Part shown: piece after piece, positions 21,713 to 32,628 of the stretch
How positions within the stretch are numbered: position 1 is the stretch's first letter
Layout: every line of letters begins with the position of its first letter
From: Isoetes taiwanensis
Lineage: Eukaryota > Streptophyta > Lycopodiopsida > Isoetales > Isoetaceae
DNA length: 64,000 nucleotides
Direction of reading: 5' to 3'
Assembly (NCBI GenBank): GCA_021234155.1
Contig: JAJEKV010000051.1
Coordinates: 7,412,761 to 7,476,760 of the forward strand
Notes under the pieces: model-generated
Database searches by the model: none
What the model was told of the DNA's origin: nothing
The model's input: only the letters and a program-made list of their open reading frames with translations
Program-made: the position numbers and the translations under genes

Positions 21713-21994
21713 TCATGCTAACAGAATCTTCAGCCAGATTATCAACAATTTTGCAACTGGACTCTGCACTCTGCATTGCCACCCTATGCGGCAGATAAGA
21801 CTCACTCTGAGTAAGACCACTATAAGAAGGAATAGTAACAGTACTTCCTCTTTTCCCTGGTTAAGTTTTTCAAGCAAAAACATCATTATAACATCTAAAT
21901 CTAGTTCACAATAATTACAAACTATAAAGAGTGCTTCACCATCTATCATGCCAAAAGGAATTTGTATCAAGCTCAGGAAGTACAAATGTTGCAT
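21713..21994 (-). other. Weak hydrophobic open frame, probably not a gene
   Basis: 93 codons are open with a hydrophobic stretch (VLLLFLLIVVLLRVSLIC), but base composition matches the AT-rich surroundings and no splice or family evidence exists. It could be the 3' end of the gene at 22451-24946. Confidence 0.15.
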
Positions 21995-22450
21995 TTTTGA
22001 TCCGAGACGCTAGCACATCATTACATATATGTCAAATCCAAGACCTGTTAGAGCACAACCAGCAGAGCAAGACCTATTAGAGTACAGCCAATAGCAGGTT
22101 GACGCAAACTGCAAATCAAGATGGATCCGTTAAAAGTGTACACTCTTATTTGATGGTAAAGTTGGCACATACCTTAAACTAAAAGAGATAGAACAAGCAC
22201 TTACAACTTTAATGGGAGTGCTTCTAATGGCATTACAGATCTCATTGCTGCAATCATACCTTGTCTGCTCCATATAATTTCATACTTCAAAATCTGATAG
22301 CAACCCTTCACTTTCTTCCAATCTGCAAACCTAGTAATGTGCATATAACAGCAAAGTGCCTTCAATAAGCAACCAAAGTTAACCAAGTTGGTTGACCACA
22401 AAATGCAAATGAACTCACCATATTGTTTAACGCGCTGGCACTGGAGCAAC

Positions 22451-24946
22451 TCAGGTTGCTTCAACATATCTACTTCCAACTCTTACACGCTTGCTTCTCC
22501 ACAATCTTAATGTTTCAGGTGCGCTGGATTTCTCCCACAATTTCCTTTTGCGCTTGCGGGCAGCTTCTCGTAGTGTATTGTCCAAGGGCGGGGCTGCTCT
22601 TCTTCTAATATTCTTCTCATGTCTTGCCAATAACCTTCTGTAAAACCATATTCCAAGTTGACATAGTGGCTGTAGCCCGATGAAATGCCAATTTAGTTTG
22701 TTTATGTGACTTTTCCATGCCTTGAGTATTCCATACTCCAAGGCTTCCATACTCTTTTACAAACCAGGGCCCATGGGCACATAATATGTGGATATAGTGT
22801 GTGACCTCACTTTCACCCCATGCCTTGATATATGCATCTGTGAATCTTGTCACGACCTCCTTGAATTGAACTTTGTCATCATTACTGAAGGTAGGTTTCT
22901 GCAATAGAAGATTCAGATCAGAGAATGCTGTCCATGCATTCAACTTATTTACTGTAGAACCAGCTCTATTTGTCTTATCTCTTTCTGCCTCTATTAATGT
23001 CTTGCCCAAATCAAACAACCCTTTTCTCTTTGGATCTGCATTCTTTAAGAAATGTCTGGCTTTATCACCACCTAATGAGACCTTTGCTGGTATCGAATAA
23101 TTTTTTGATCGTTTCAAATCCTTCTCAAGCTTTACACAACCGCCGTGGAGTCCACCATCTGATAATACTTTCTCAATCCTTGCTATTCCCTCCTTCCTCT
23201 CTTTCTCAGCTTTAAGATTCCATACAAAGCTACAACTATGATGGATCATTTTCTCAATGATTCTCACCATCGCATGCATTGTGCAAAAATGCCACTCTAG
23301 TCAGCGGAATTGGCAATATTGGCTCAAACTCTTTGTCTTTCAAATGCCTATCTGGAGGAGCATCTTGATTGCAGCTTAGTGTGCTAAAGCTTTTACCTTT
23401 CTTTTTTTCCTTCAATTTGTACGTACAATAAAGACAATTTCTGGAAGTTTGAGCAGGAGAGTTGGCTATGTTGTACATCGCTTTTTCAGTTTTTAAGAAG
23501 CCAAATGGAACTTTATTTTGAATGATCCGTGACCGTCCACCTCCAATAATGCACCTAATTCATAAATACTAATCAATCTTGGAATGTCGGTCTGATCGAA
23601 GACCCATTTCAGTACTTGGAAGTTCTCCTTATGAACTTGGAACATCCCAAGCCACCACGTGTAATCCTTTGACTGAACTGAAAACCATTCAGAATCCCTT
23701 TTACTCTTGGGTAGTGCTAGTTGTTCACCATATTTATATTTTGCCTCTAAAGCAAAATTCATGAGAACTAACGAAACCCTTTCATATTTTTTCTTGTTTG
23801 TTAACTCCATCTCATCAAGCTTTATACAAACTTCCAACTGCTCTATTTCATAAGCCTTTATATTATAGAATACAATCATAAGTTTTAGGACACTGTCTAA
23901 ATCAAACCAAATATTATTCTTTTCTGTTAGACCACTCATATCACGTTTATTTATCTTTTGTTCCATTTGTTATAAAAGGGGCTCCCGATTGAATTGAATG
24001 CATGCCTCCAAGGATCTCCTCAACACTTGCATTTCTCTTTCTTCTGATGGTCTCTACCATATAAGGACGAGGAATAATGACTTTCTTCGTGCCTAGAGAC
24101 TTCAATGCAGCATGGAAGGGTTTGAAGAGGCTCCTATATCCCTGTCTACTCAAACCTATAGAGTCACAGGTGGTTTGCACTTCTTATGACCATATCTAAG
24201 ACATCCCTCTTCAAACCCAGGTTGCATGGATCGTTTAATAATGCTAGTATCTCCTCTCTTGATGCCATTTTCATCAAAAACTTCCCAAAATTCTGTCTCA
24301 CAGCTCCTTTTTTCTTTTTCGTATGTAGAACCTTGCGAACTGCATAAACTCCCCTCCTTGCTGCCCCTCCATTTGGAGCTCAGACCTCTATGGGTTTTAT
24401 TGTTTTCTTCCTTTCATGAAGCCCTATTGAAGTCCTTTTGAGCCTTTTCAAACGAGCTTCTAATGTTTTCACTTTGGATTCAGCCCGTAAGCGATCACTT
24501 TCAGCCTGAGATCTCTCAATATCACTTTGTTTAATCACAAAATCTTTTATGATAGCATCACTCTGCATTTGCATTGCAGCCTTTTCTAAGGATGAAATTT
24601 TAGCTATCAATGAGGACTTTTCTAGAGCAGATTCTTTTAATTCATCCTTTAGTGTTCCTATTTCCTGTCTACAAGCCCCAATTGTGAAACATAGCTAATT
24701 TATATATTTATTCATGTTCTCACAGTATCCAAGCATTCCATTTTTTCCCTCACAAACAAACTTAACCAAGGATGTAACAGAGTTAAAATTTGGTGCCTTA
24801 CCTGTTATTGGATCCTTGGGATAAATTCCTCCTTGTGCCCACAGGTCTACATTCTTAGCTCCAGTAGATCTCAGAAGATCCTCATTCACACTTACCTTGA
24901 GACCTCCTCTTTTCCTATTCCAGGTTTGTGCATACTCTGCAGGCAA
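22451..24946 (-). pseudogene. Large unrecognised protein gene, frameshifted (possibly transposon-derived)
   Basis: Consecutive minus-strand pieces read as one protein. 24946-24695 has DLLRSTGAKNVDLWAQGG. 24610-24380 has a coiled coil with RLRAESKVKTLEARLKRLKR. 24180-23947 has SLFKPFHAALKSLGTKKV. 23966-23493 has SVQSKDYTWWLGMFQVHKEN. 23478-23254 has a Cys pair (NCLYCTYK) and FEPILPIPLTRVAF. 23279-22617 has HAMVRIIEKMIH, then HYIHILCAHGPWFVKEYGSL and GVWNTQGMEKSHKQTKLAFH. 22750-22451 is a basic tail (RRLLARHEKNIRR). Frames change between pieces, mostly by one base, and one in-frame TAG occurs near 24695. The H-rich, GMEKSHK-type segment looks like proteins repeated many times in some genomes, which suggests a mobile-element origin; this is inference. 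No catalytic motif can be assigned. Confidence 0.5.
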
Positions 24947-25440
24947 ATTGTGATTTCGGTCATCATCATGGGCAGAGAATAGACTAACTTAGATGCAAAC
25001 AATCGTCTGAGATAGAAAGCAAAACAAATACCTTCTAAACATGCATGATTACGAATCCATCCAAGTCCAAATTTCGAATTTAGGAGGCTAAATTTTAGAA
25101 GCTCCATGGTGCCAAAGGACTGATATGGCGCCAAGGAGGTAGAAATATACATGATTCCTCTTTCAGATCTTGGTCTGAAGTGACAAAGCTCGGTCGAAAA
25201 TGTGATGGTCGGGACCAACGTAACAATTTTTGGAAAAAAAAAAAATGATGCCCAAATATCACTAATAATTTAGCATTCGATTTTGTTTTTGGTAGGTAAG
25301 GTTTCGTGAGTTAGGAAGGTTGGTATGTGAGTTAGGAAGGTTGGTAGAGGATGCATTATTAATAAAATAAATATAATATATATAAAAAAAAAAACTCTCT
25401 TAGGAGGACAGGATGAGATCCCATCTGGCTACCCTTTGAG
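24947..25440. other. Non-coding interval with short repeats
   Basis: It holds A-runs at about 25235 and 25384. A GTGAGTTAGGAAGGTTGGTA unit appears twice (25306-25350). No gene is seen; the minus-strand frame at 25218-24892 is probably leader of the gene to its left. Confidence 0.4.
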
Positions 25441-25664
25441 GTAGTATGATGTATTGCTATTGCTATTTCTGACGATGTTTATGCTTCCGCTGTGATAGGA
25501 GCCCATAGGGGAAGGGCACGCAAGACACCTTCGTGTCCCCTTCCCACACTAGGGATACCCTGGAGTGCGGGATAGACGGAGGGCCCGTGCGGTCGGAGGA
25601 CCGGATGGGGGATTTCCTACGGAGTGTACGGCCGGGCGCCGTATATTTTGTAGGGAGCGTCACA
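25440..25664 (+). mobile_element. 3' end fragment of an LTR
   Basis: The stretch matches 52905-53128 in order: TTATGCTTCCGCTGTGATAGG, then GAGGGCCC, a pyrimidine and GGGG alternation, GTATATTTTG and the terminal GGGAGCGTCACA (to 25664). No primer-binding site follows, so it is a truncated solo LTR end. Confidence 0.6.
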
Positions 25665-25669
25665 AACTT

Positions 25670-26160
25670 GCAAAGGATTAGGTCACCAGTGCATGCATGC
25701 AGGCCTCCTCCACCAGTACAATTCACTCCCCCACCTCCTGCTCATGTGCACCGCCTTCCTGTACCTATTCAATTTATGTCCCCTCCCCCCAAAACACAAG
25801 CAATGCGGACTTCCTCCTCCTATTTAGTTTACACTACCTCCTCCAGTTCAATTTAGTCCACCACCCCAAGCCAAATGCAGGCTTCCTCCACCTGTCCAAT
25901 TTCCTCTGTCTTCTCTAGTCAAACGTTATATTGCTTTTTCCTAGAGAAAGGCAATCCGTTTCCATGCAAGATCTTCCCACACCGAACTTCACAGTGTCTG
26001 CTAGCACACCTTCTATTCCTCTCATGTCAGGCAAAGAACCCACTTGTATAGATCTCGTATCAGAAGAAGAAATGCATTGTGTAGATCTTTCAGATAAAGA
26101 TATGGCACACCCATATAACACTATATTTGAGTCCAAAGTTTCTGCTAGTCAACATAAGGA
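25670..26160 (+). pseudogene. Proline-rich relic with two SUMO-interaction-like motifs
   Basis: Three frames must be combined. From 25690 one frame gives PPPPVQFTPPPPAHVHRLPV and PIQFMSPPP. After a shift, similar PPPVQF units recur near 25830-25910. The last part (25931-26160) gives MQDLPTPNFTVSASTPS, then TCIDLVSEEE and HCVDLSDKD. The two I/V-D-L plus acidic motifs resemble tandem SUMO-interaction motifs, which bind SUMO on partner proteins. This part runs directly into the AAGG microsatellite, which codes KEGR repeats in this frame. It may have been an exon of a host gene that expanded or was truncated there. No family was identified. Confidence 0.4.
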
Positions 26161-26550
26161 AGGAAGGAAGGAAGGAAGGAAGGAAGGAAGGAAGGAAGGA
26201 AGGAAGGAAGGAAGGAAGGAAGGAAGGAAGGAAGGAAGGAAGGAAGGAAGGAAGGAAGGAAGGAAGGAAGGAAGGAAGGGAAGGAAGGAAGGAAGGAAGG
26301 AAGGAAGGAAGGAAGGAAGGAAGGAAGGAAGGAAGGAAGGAAGGAAGGAAGGAAGGAAGGAAGGAAGGAAGGAAGGAAGGAAGGAAGGAAGGAAGGAAGG
26401 AAGGAAGGAAGGAAGGAAGGAAGGAAGGAAGGAAGGAAGGAAGGAAGGAAGGAAGGAAGGAAGGGAAGGAAGGAAGGAAGGAAGGAAGGAAGGAAGGAAG
26501 GAAGGAAGGAAGGAAGGAAGGAAGGAAGGAAGGAAGGAAGGAAGGAAGGA
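26155..26550. repeat. (AAGG)n microsatellite, 396 bp
   Basis: About 98 tetranucleotide units with two phase slips (GGGAAGG at about 26279 and 26463). Long open frames on both strands (KEGR, LPSF repeats) are consequences of the repeat and are not genes. Confidence 0.98.
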
Positions 26551-26598
26551 CAACTCATAAAAAGAATTGTTGTGTACATCGTTGTTTAGCAACGTTGT

Positions 26599-26799
26599 TT
26601 GCTAAAGTTCTCCTGGACCGATCTTGTTGCAGCTAGAGTGTTCCAAAAGAACTTTATATGCCTCAAGGATGCTGATTGTCAGGTGCGCAAGCAAGATGCA
26701 ATTGTTATCAGAGAAGTTGCAAAGCATATTGTTAGTGCTGGCAGTGTTATTGCAAAGTCTGGATATAGTCTCCAAGGAAAAACTGATACGTTATTATAA
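26599..26799 (+). CDS. Orphan exon-like frame, unrecognised
   Basis: 66 residues including FSWTDLVAARVFQKNFICLK and QDAIVIREVAKHIVSAGSVI. It is preceded by an AG and rich in balanced codons compared with its surroundings, so it may be an exon of a broken gene. It could continue the relic at 25670-26160 on the other side of the microsatellite. No family was recognised. Confidence 0.3.
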   Translation: MLKFSWTDLVAARVFQKNFICLKDADCQVRKQDAIVIREVAKHIVSAGSVIAKSGYSLQGKTDTLL

Positions 26800-27120
26800 C
26801 CAGTCAAAATTTCCTACTTTCTTCCAATTTGCAACTTTTGATGCAAATTGCCTGCCTAATATTTGGAACCTTGAATTTCATCTTTGTATAGTTATCGTCC
26901 GAGAGGAAGATAAAGACCTAAAATATTAGAGTTTTGTTAGAGATCACTATGGAATAAGTGTTGAGAAAGGTTTTATGGCTCCAAGTGTTGTTGCGTTGTA
27001 CTAGAGAGCTGATGTTTCAACGAAGATGACAAACTACATTTTTTATTTTGTGACTAGAAATTAGCGTTGCTTTTAACGACATTGATATAAGGAACTTCAT
27101 ATTACAAATTACAGAGGCAA

Positions 27121-27243
27121 AAGAACATTATCAAAGCATGTAATTTCTGTAAAATGTAACCAAACGTGCTTTTGACTAGTTAATCAAACATTATCAAAGC
27201 ATGTAATTTCTGTAAAAAGTAACTAAACGTGCTTTTGACTAGT
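27121..27243. repeat. Two-copy tandem repeat (about 60 bp), counterpart of 1364-1492
   Basis: ACATTATCAAAGCATGTAATT followed by a TGCTTTTGACTAGT-ending unit is present twice, just downstream of the F-box gene. Confidence 0.75.
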
Positions 27244-27492
27244 AATATTTTTTCCTGAAACAAATTGATATTACCCTTTGGAGTATAAAACTTCAGCCCT
27301 AACAGAGTTAAACAAAGGCGGGAAAATAAGCGCCCGGGGCAACTTTGAGGGTGCTTGACTGACGCAAAATGCTCCCGAGCTTTAAGGTTTGACCCATGAT
27401 GAAGCAACATAAAGTATGACATGTTAGCTATAATTTGAGAAAGAAACCATGTTTATTGAAACTTTAAATTTCCTTATAAACACTATACTTTT

Positions 27493-28590
27493 TTATTTTA
27501 CAGATTGAAATCTGGCTTTGGTGGCCAAATCATCTCGTCTAAAGCTCCTCAGTACGCAATAGTTGTCTCTAATCATGCAATAATTGTGTGTCTTAGTGGC
27601 TTCTTTTATGGTTCTAGGAATCTCAAATGTCTTCCATGTATTTTTGGAAAGACAATAAACTAGAATTTTGAAAATATCATCATGTTCATCTTTATTTTCT
27701 TCTTTAATGAAGTATATGCATGCAATGTCTTGCTTAACATGCATACGAGAAAAATCATAGTATGAAGCAGACAATAACTTGAGAGCAAATCCTTCCTTCT
27801 GCTGGCAAAGGAGCCATACACATATAATACCACGTGTTTGTTCTCCAATCACTATTAAATTGCCATTATGCTTGACAAGTTTGTATAATGTTAAACCTTG
27901 ATCCAAAAGAAGAATAGTGTGAGACCAAGTGTTTGAAGCAATGTCATAGTGATGCAAAAACTCGTCTCCACAAGGAAATCGTGCAATGGAATAAAAAGAA
28001 TCTTGAACAAGCAAGGAGCAGGAATATGGAGACCTAGTGCATGATGGGCTACGTCTCCATGAGCCAGAGCTAGACTCATAAATGAGCAAAAATCCATGTT
28101 CATCTAGAACATCGAGGATAACAATGTAGTGCTTCCGAATGGGATCAAAGTTAAAACACAAGCCAGTAATGCAATGGTACTCAAGAGTGCCTAAGACTTG
28201 AACCCGACAACAAAGATCAAAAGGATCAAAGACACGCACCACCCATACAAACGCTCTTTGTATGCAAGTGCAAATTAGGTTATAGGAGCTTTGGATAAAC
28301 CTAAAGTGGAGGGCCGTTGTTGGTAGTCCTACTATGGACTTTGCCTTCCACGTTGGCAAAATAGCATTAGGGTTTAACCATTCCAAGCATCCCTGATCAT
28401 CAAATCTGCATAGCGTGATTCTTGGGCACGCAGGTTCCCTTTCCCAGAACGATTTGGAATGCAAGTAACTATGCCAGTACTTGGAAACTAGAGAGAATCT
28501 AAATAGGTCGCCTTCATCGCCCACCAACAGCAGCACCTTCTCCACAATATCGTCTGGTAATTCAGAAATCCGAGCGTTCTCATTTGCCAT
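27493..28590 (-). CDS. F-box protein with beta-propeller-like C-terminal domain
   Basis: 365 residues, uninterrupted, starting MANENARISELPDDIV. Residues 6-50 form the F-box (LPDDIVEKVLLLV, FRFSLVSKYWHSYLHSKSFW), which binds SKP1 in an SCF ubiquitin ligase. The rest (about 90-360) shows the spaced W and aromatic pattern of F-box-associated or kelch-type propellers: GSWRRSPSC, YDIASNTWSHTILLLDQG and YCLSKNTWKTFEIP. That part would select the substrate, which is unknown. The start is supported because the paralogue at 10413 has its ATG at the same place and similarity continues into the F-box. The frame ends in TAA at 27493. It is probably a single-exon gene; an expressed gene is likely but cannot be proved here. 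It is the only intact non-transposon gene in the window. Confidence 0.85.
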   Translation of the reverse strand: MANENARISELPDDIVEKVLLLVGDEGDLFRFSLVSKYWHSYLHSKSFWEREPACPRITLCRFDDQGCLEWLNPNAILPTWKAKSIVGLPTTALHFRFIQSSYNLICTCIQRAFVWVVRVFDPFDLCCRVQVLGTLEYHCITGLCFNFDPIRKHYIVILDVLDEHGFLLIYESSSGSWRRSPSCTRSPYSCSLLVQDSFYSIARFPCGDEFLHHYDIASNTWSHTILLLDQGLTLYKLVKHNGNLIVIGEQTRGIICVWLLCQQKEGFALKLLSASYYDFSRMHVKQDIACIYFIKEENKDEHDDIFKILVYCLSKNTWKTFEIPRTIKEATKTHNYCMIRDNYCVLRSFRRDDLATKARFQSVK

Positions 28591-29594
28591 TGAACAATTA
28601 TGTTTGAGGTGAGGATTCCTTGCTTGTATATGCCTTTGCCTTTTTGGCCCTTTTACTTTTTGTAGTGGCTAATAATAGTAGCAATCTTTTGCTGTGTGCA
28701 CTTAATTTACAAGCGAATTCCGCGCGATTGTAGCAGATCTAACTAAATATTTGCAATTTGTGAAGAGTTTGATTTGCAAGCAGCATTGAGAGCACCATGA
28801 ACTTCCACTTCAGTATAAGCCACGCATGATAATAAGTCCTCAAAAAGTCCGTATTTCAATAGCTCTAAAGGCTAAAACCTCACCAGCAGCTTTAAGGCCA
28901 AGAATGTTGTTTGGTCTTCTGCTACAACTATGTTGACCTCAGAATTACACCTCCTTCACAAGAATATGCAAAATCAAGCACTTACATAACTTAATTGAGC
29001 AGCATGGAAAGAAGGTTGATTTGAATGCTTTGAGAATTACATATTTTTATGCTCCATTATAGATCTCTCTCTTCTATATATTTATACTATAAAGAATGTA
29101 AAACTGGTTTTATGTTGGTGGCTTGTGGATATGAATATCAATGCTGATTGACAGAATCCTTTCTTAAGGATAGCCCTCGATAACACGATCTGCTTCAAAA
29201 GTTAAATTCTGACCATGCTATTTATAAGTGCACTGTCAAATCTATTAACAGGTTTGAAATGCAAAACCGCAGACTGCATTCAGACATGCAAGTTGTAGCA
29301 ACCTTTATGGTAATGCATGCGTCTCCAGATTATTTTTTTTTCAAGCTTGTATGGTAAGGTGTTACGATAGTTAGGATTTTACTCACTTGCTTATTCTAAT
29401 CTCTTTCATTTTTCTAGGCACAACAGCTTGTGGACTTGTCATAGATGTAGTTGTGAAATCAGAGCTTTTAGTAAAAGATGAGTTGGTAAAGTTTAACATA
29501 TCAGATCCCTTTGTTGAGGTTCAGTCTATTCTTTACTGGAAATTTTGAAACTGGCACAGCAGTAGCAGTGTAGCAAGGGTGAATATGCCTTGCA
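28591..29594 (-). promoter_or_regulatory. Presumed upstream region of the F-box gene
   Basis: The 1-kb segment upstream of the ATG is retained in both copies of the locus (compare 10414-11438), including TATATATTTATACTATA near 29076-29092. No transcription start can be fixed from sequence. Confidence 0.35.
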
Positions 29595-30250
29595 TTTGAC
29601 TTTGTTGAACAAAAGGTGCAGATTCTATGAAACTAGTCAAAGCATGGAGTAGGAACCCTGATATGCATCTTCGATAGCAAGTGATTCTGTAAATCGAGCA
29701 CAGAGCCAATAAATTTGAAGCTAAATCATAAATAGCATATAATTACAATGGCCAAGAAAGGTCTTGATCTCTATAAGAAATTCATGGACACTGTCCAAAA
29801 TGCAGAACCGGTATCGAATATTTGTACACAAACTAAGATAAAAAAAACTGTACAAAGCAAGATAATCTGGTATAGTACAAAGCTGCAATTTGTCACAGAA
29901 GAAAAGGCTGTTGGTTTTTGACAGAATCACATTTGTTCTTCAACATTAAATTGCAACCATAGCACCTTTCCTTTCTTCGTCCAAAAGTATTTTCACCACT
30001 GTAGATGAATGTAACAATTAATCTTCATCCTTTATGCTCAGAGTAGATTGTAACATCATTTAGCCGTATTTCCTTGCTTTCCGTTGAAAAAAATGGCCTA
30101 ACCTGTTGGTGACGCCATGTTCTTCACGGAAATGAATATTGCTTTCTCAAAACTTGACGTTATTCTTTCGCGAATAACATTGGGCAAAACAATAACATTG
30201 GCTCAGTCTACTCACCAAACGTGCAAAAATTCTATGATTGTTACTATCAT
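29595..30250. other. AT-rich interval
   Basis: No gene is seen. It contains the left copy of the 0.5-kb direct repeat (29725-30195). Confidence 0.5.
29725..30195. repeat. Direct repeat X, copy 1 (about 0.5 kb)
   Basis: Colinear with 39692-40195: TAGCATATAATT, CATGGACACTGT, AGAATCACATTTGTTCTTCA and the CTTGCTTTCC followed by CCTAACCTGTTGGTG region. The copies show many substitutions and small indels, so the duplication is old. Confidence 0.8.
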
Positions 30251-30256
30251 AAAAAA

Positions 30257-30348
30257 CCACCACCACCACCACCACCACCACCACCACCACCACCACCACC
30301 ACCACCACCACCACCACCACCACCACCACCACCACCACCACCACCACC
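30257..30348. repeat. (CAC)n microsatellite, 92 bp
   Basis: About 30 uninterrupted CAC/CCA units. The poly-His, poly-Val and poly-Trp frames around it are repeat artefacts. Confidence 0.98.
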
Positions 30349-31210
30349 TTGTGTATGTACACATTCTTTGCTTAAAAGTATCTAAGAATTCAGTTCCATT
30401 TGCATTTGGCACCACACAAATATTGGCTAAATTTTGGCACGAGGTTGTACCCAAGTTATATGCACCTCGCATGTTCAAAGTTTTCCTAAACTTGGTGGGC
30501 ACTCGCTACTGTTTAGGTTACGATACCTCCCCAACAAAAAGGAAAAAAAGAAAAACTTTTTACCTGATCTGGAGAACCAGACCAAATAATACTACCACCT
30601 AAAACCTTTGCAAGGAATTTAGACGGTACCAATTAGCAGCCCATGACATAGATACTTTTATGCCATGGCCTTGACCTGGTACCACACTTACTTTTATACA
30701 GCGTTAGATCATCAATATAATGCAAGATAGAAAGGTATATACTTCTTTATTCAACATAAGAGCACTAACACCATCATCTTAGAAATCATAGATTTAAAAC
30801 TAGTACATAGTAAGGAGTAAGAGTGCTTACATCCAATAATAAGGAAAAATAATTACCTTAATTTCATATTACAACATTAAAATGAGATAAATTATATGTT
30901 ACTAATGGTGTACTTTCTTCCATCAACATCAAGATATCGGACTTTGCAAGAAATACTTGATGAATATATAGCAAAGAGCAAGTTAAGCCTGTTACTTGCA
31001 CCCACAAACAAGCACGAGCATTAGAATGGTTCATTATGAATGGGATAGCAGGCGTCTTAAGCTCACTTGGGGTCATCCCCCTTCACCTTGCTATTCTATC
31101 TAAGAATGCAAGGTTAGAGATATTTAAGCAACATCTTAAGACCACAATACATTTCATATTTACTGCTGTTATGCCAGTTCTAACAACATTTAGAGTGGTC
31201 TCATTCTCAT

Positions 31211-32297
31211 AAAGCGGAGTTGTATGATTGGGCCCATCAGTCACACCTGTTCAAGGTCTTAGTAGAGCCTGTCCTTTTATACGGGGTGGAAGTATGGGGC
31301 CCAGTAGTATCACTTGCTACTTGGAATGACTTGGAGCAGGTCCAGAAAGCCTTCTTAGTACGAGCACTAGGGGTGAAGTCCACAGTCCCATATCAAATTC
31401 TACTGCAGGAGACAGGATTCTTGCCTCTTCAGAGGGCCGCCCTTGATCGCCACATTGTCTATTTTCAGAAGGTGGTCAATATGGACGATGCTCGTCTCAC
31501 TAAACTAGCTTATATCATGGCAATGGGGCGCGGCGCCTCAAGGCTTCTTTGGAGGAAAAAAGAGAGCTCAATGGTTGGCTAGATGGAATGTGCGGGGAGC
31601 ACGAGGTGCATACATATGCAAACAGAGGCGGATCGCCATAGCTTGAGGCAATATCTTGACGCTTGCTTCCTCAAAGAAGCTTTGGGATGCCAATGCCCTT
31701 GAACATGTCAAGACAACACACTATCGACACCACATAAATCCCACATTGGAACGAGGCCCGCAATGCTACTGCGTACCCACTTGCCCATGAAAAGGCATAC
31801 TCATTGCCTCCATTCGCACGAGGGGGCACATCATCTTCGAATTGAGGCAGGCGGATGGATTGGTGAGCCACGCCGGGACGGGCTCTGTCAATGCCGCCAA
31901 ATGGGAGTCATTGAGGATGAATCTCATACCCTTCAAAGTTGCCCAAACATATGATCAAAATTCGGACGACGCTATGTTGAGTTGGTCAGGCCTGGCCAGC
32001 CATTACATGTGACATTGAGCACAGCATCCGTACGGGTGCTGGGATCATACCTTCAGGAGGTTATGGACATGCGAGATCAGCTGTGTCCTCGGGCACACAC
32101 TTGACATGTATATATACATTGATGTATACTTGTACAGTTTGACAGCATTCTTATTACTGCCACAGTTTTTCCCTCGAAAACCCTTCGGGGCGGGGGTTTT
32201 TTAACCCGGACAGTAATAAGTTTGCTGCGCTCCTTGTGGGTCCCATAGGCCGATTGGCCTCAGTGGACGATAAAAAATCATTCTCATTCTCATTCTA
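31211..32297 (+). mobile_element. 5'-truncated LINE (same family as 12.6-17.1 kb)
   Basis: The element starts AAAGCGGAGTTGTATG and runs through an ORF2 C-terminal piece to the conserved 3' end GGACGATAAAA and an ATTCTC-type tail. ATTCTCAT at 31203-31210 and 32298-32305 is the target duplication. Copy B of the surrounding duplication shows the empty site near 36099-36107 (ATTATCAT then ATCTAG). Confidence 0.88.
31220..31582 (+). pseudogene. LINE ORF2 C-terminal fragment
   Basis: 120 open residues, including LFKVLVEPVLLYGVEVWGP, VQKAFLVRALGVKSTVPYQI and QRAALDRHIVYFQKVVNMDD. This is the conserved region after the RT domain in this LINE family. Downstream frames (to about 32100) continue it with shifts (THYRHHINPTLERGPQCYC). 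Truncated at its 5' end, so inactive. Confidence 0.8.
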
Positions 32298-32628
32298 ATT
32301 CTCATATCTAGATGACCAATGCAAAGACCTTATGATTTAACCACCTATACAAGTTTATAAACACTGGATAAACACACCTATGGTATTAAGACATATCAGA
32401 ACTGAGCCATTTCCCCAGAGTAATTTTTTTGATCCCTCTTTACATAAGCAATTTATTTCTTATTCCCAAGATACCAATGCAGATGCATAGCTCATACAAC
32501 AAAGACCACCATACATGTCAACTATCCAATGTAAATATTTTAACCAAATTACATGCCACCATATATTATGCCTACTGGATTTCAAATATATGTCCTGGAT
32601 TTGTAAGATTTCAGAGCTCAAAGGCTAT

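Larger units (their letters stand above)
26926..29594. repeat. Segmental duplication copy 2 (F-box locus, uninterrupted)
   Basis: Colinear with 1113-1941 plus 9578-11438. It contains the gene, about 0.56 kb of 3' flank and 1.0 kb of upstream sequence. It provides the empty site for the Helitron and a partial reference for the LINE tail at 1116. Confidence 0.9.

Noticed and set aside
17717-24946. Integrated large DNA virus or Polinton carrying the unknown genes on both strands
   Set aside because: No capsid, polymerase B, integrase or packaging motif was seen and no terminal repeats bracket the block.
25931-26636. Long open frames through the AAGG repeat on both strands (KEGR and LPSF proteins)
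   Set aside because: They follow automatically from a stop-free tetranucleotide repeat; only the non-repeat part at 25931-26155 was kept as a possible relic.
30117-30602. Poly-His, poly-Val and poly-Trp frames around the CAC repeat
   Set aside because: Repeat artefacts without supporting flanking coding sequence.
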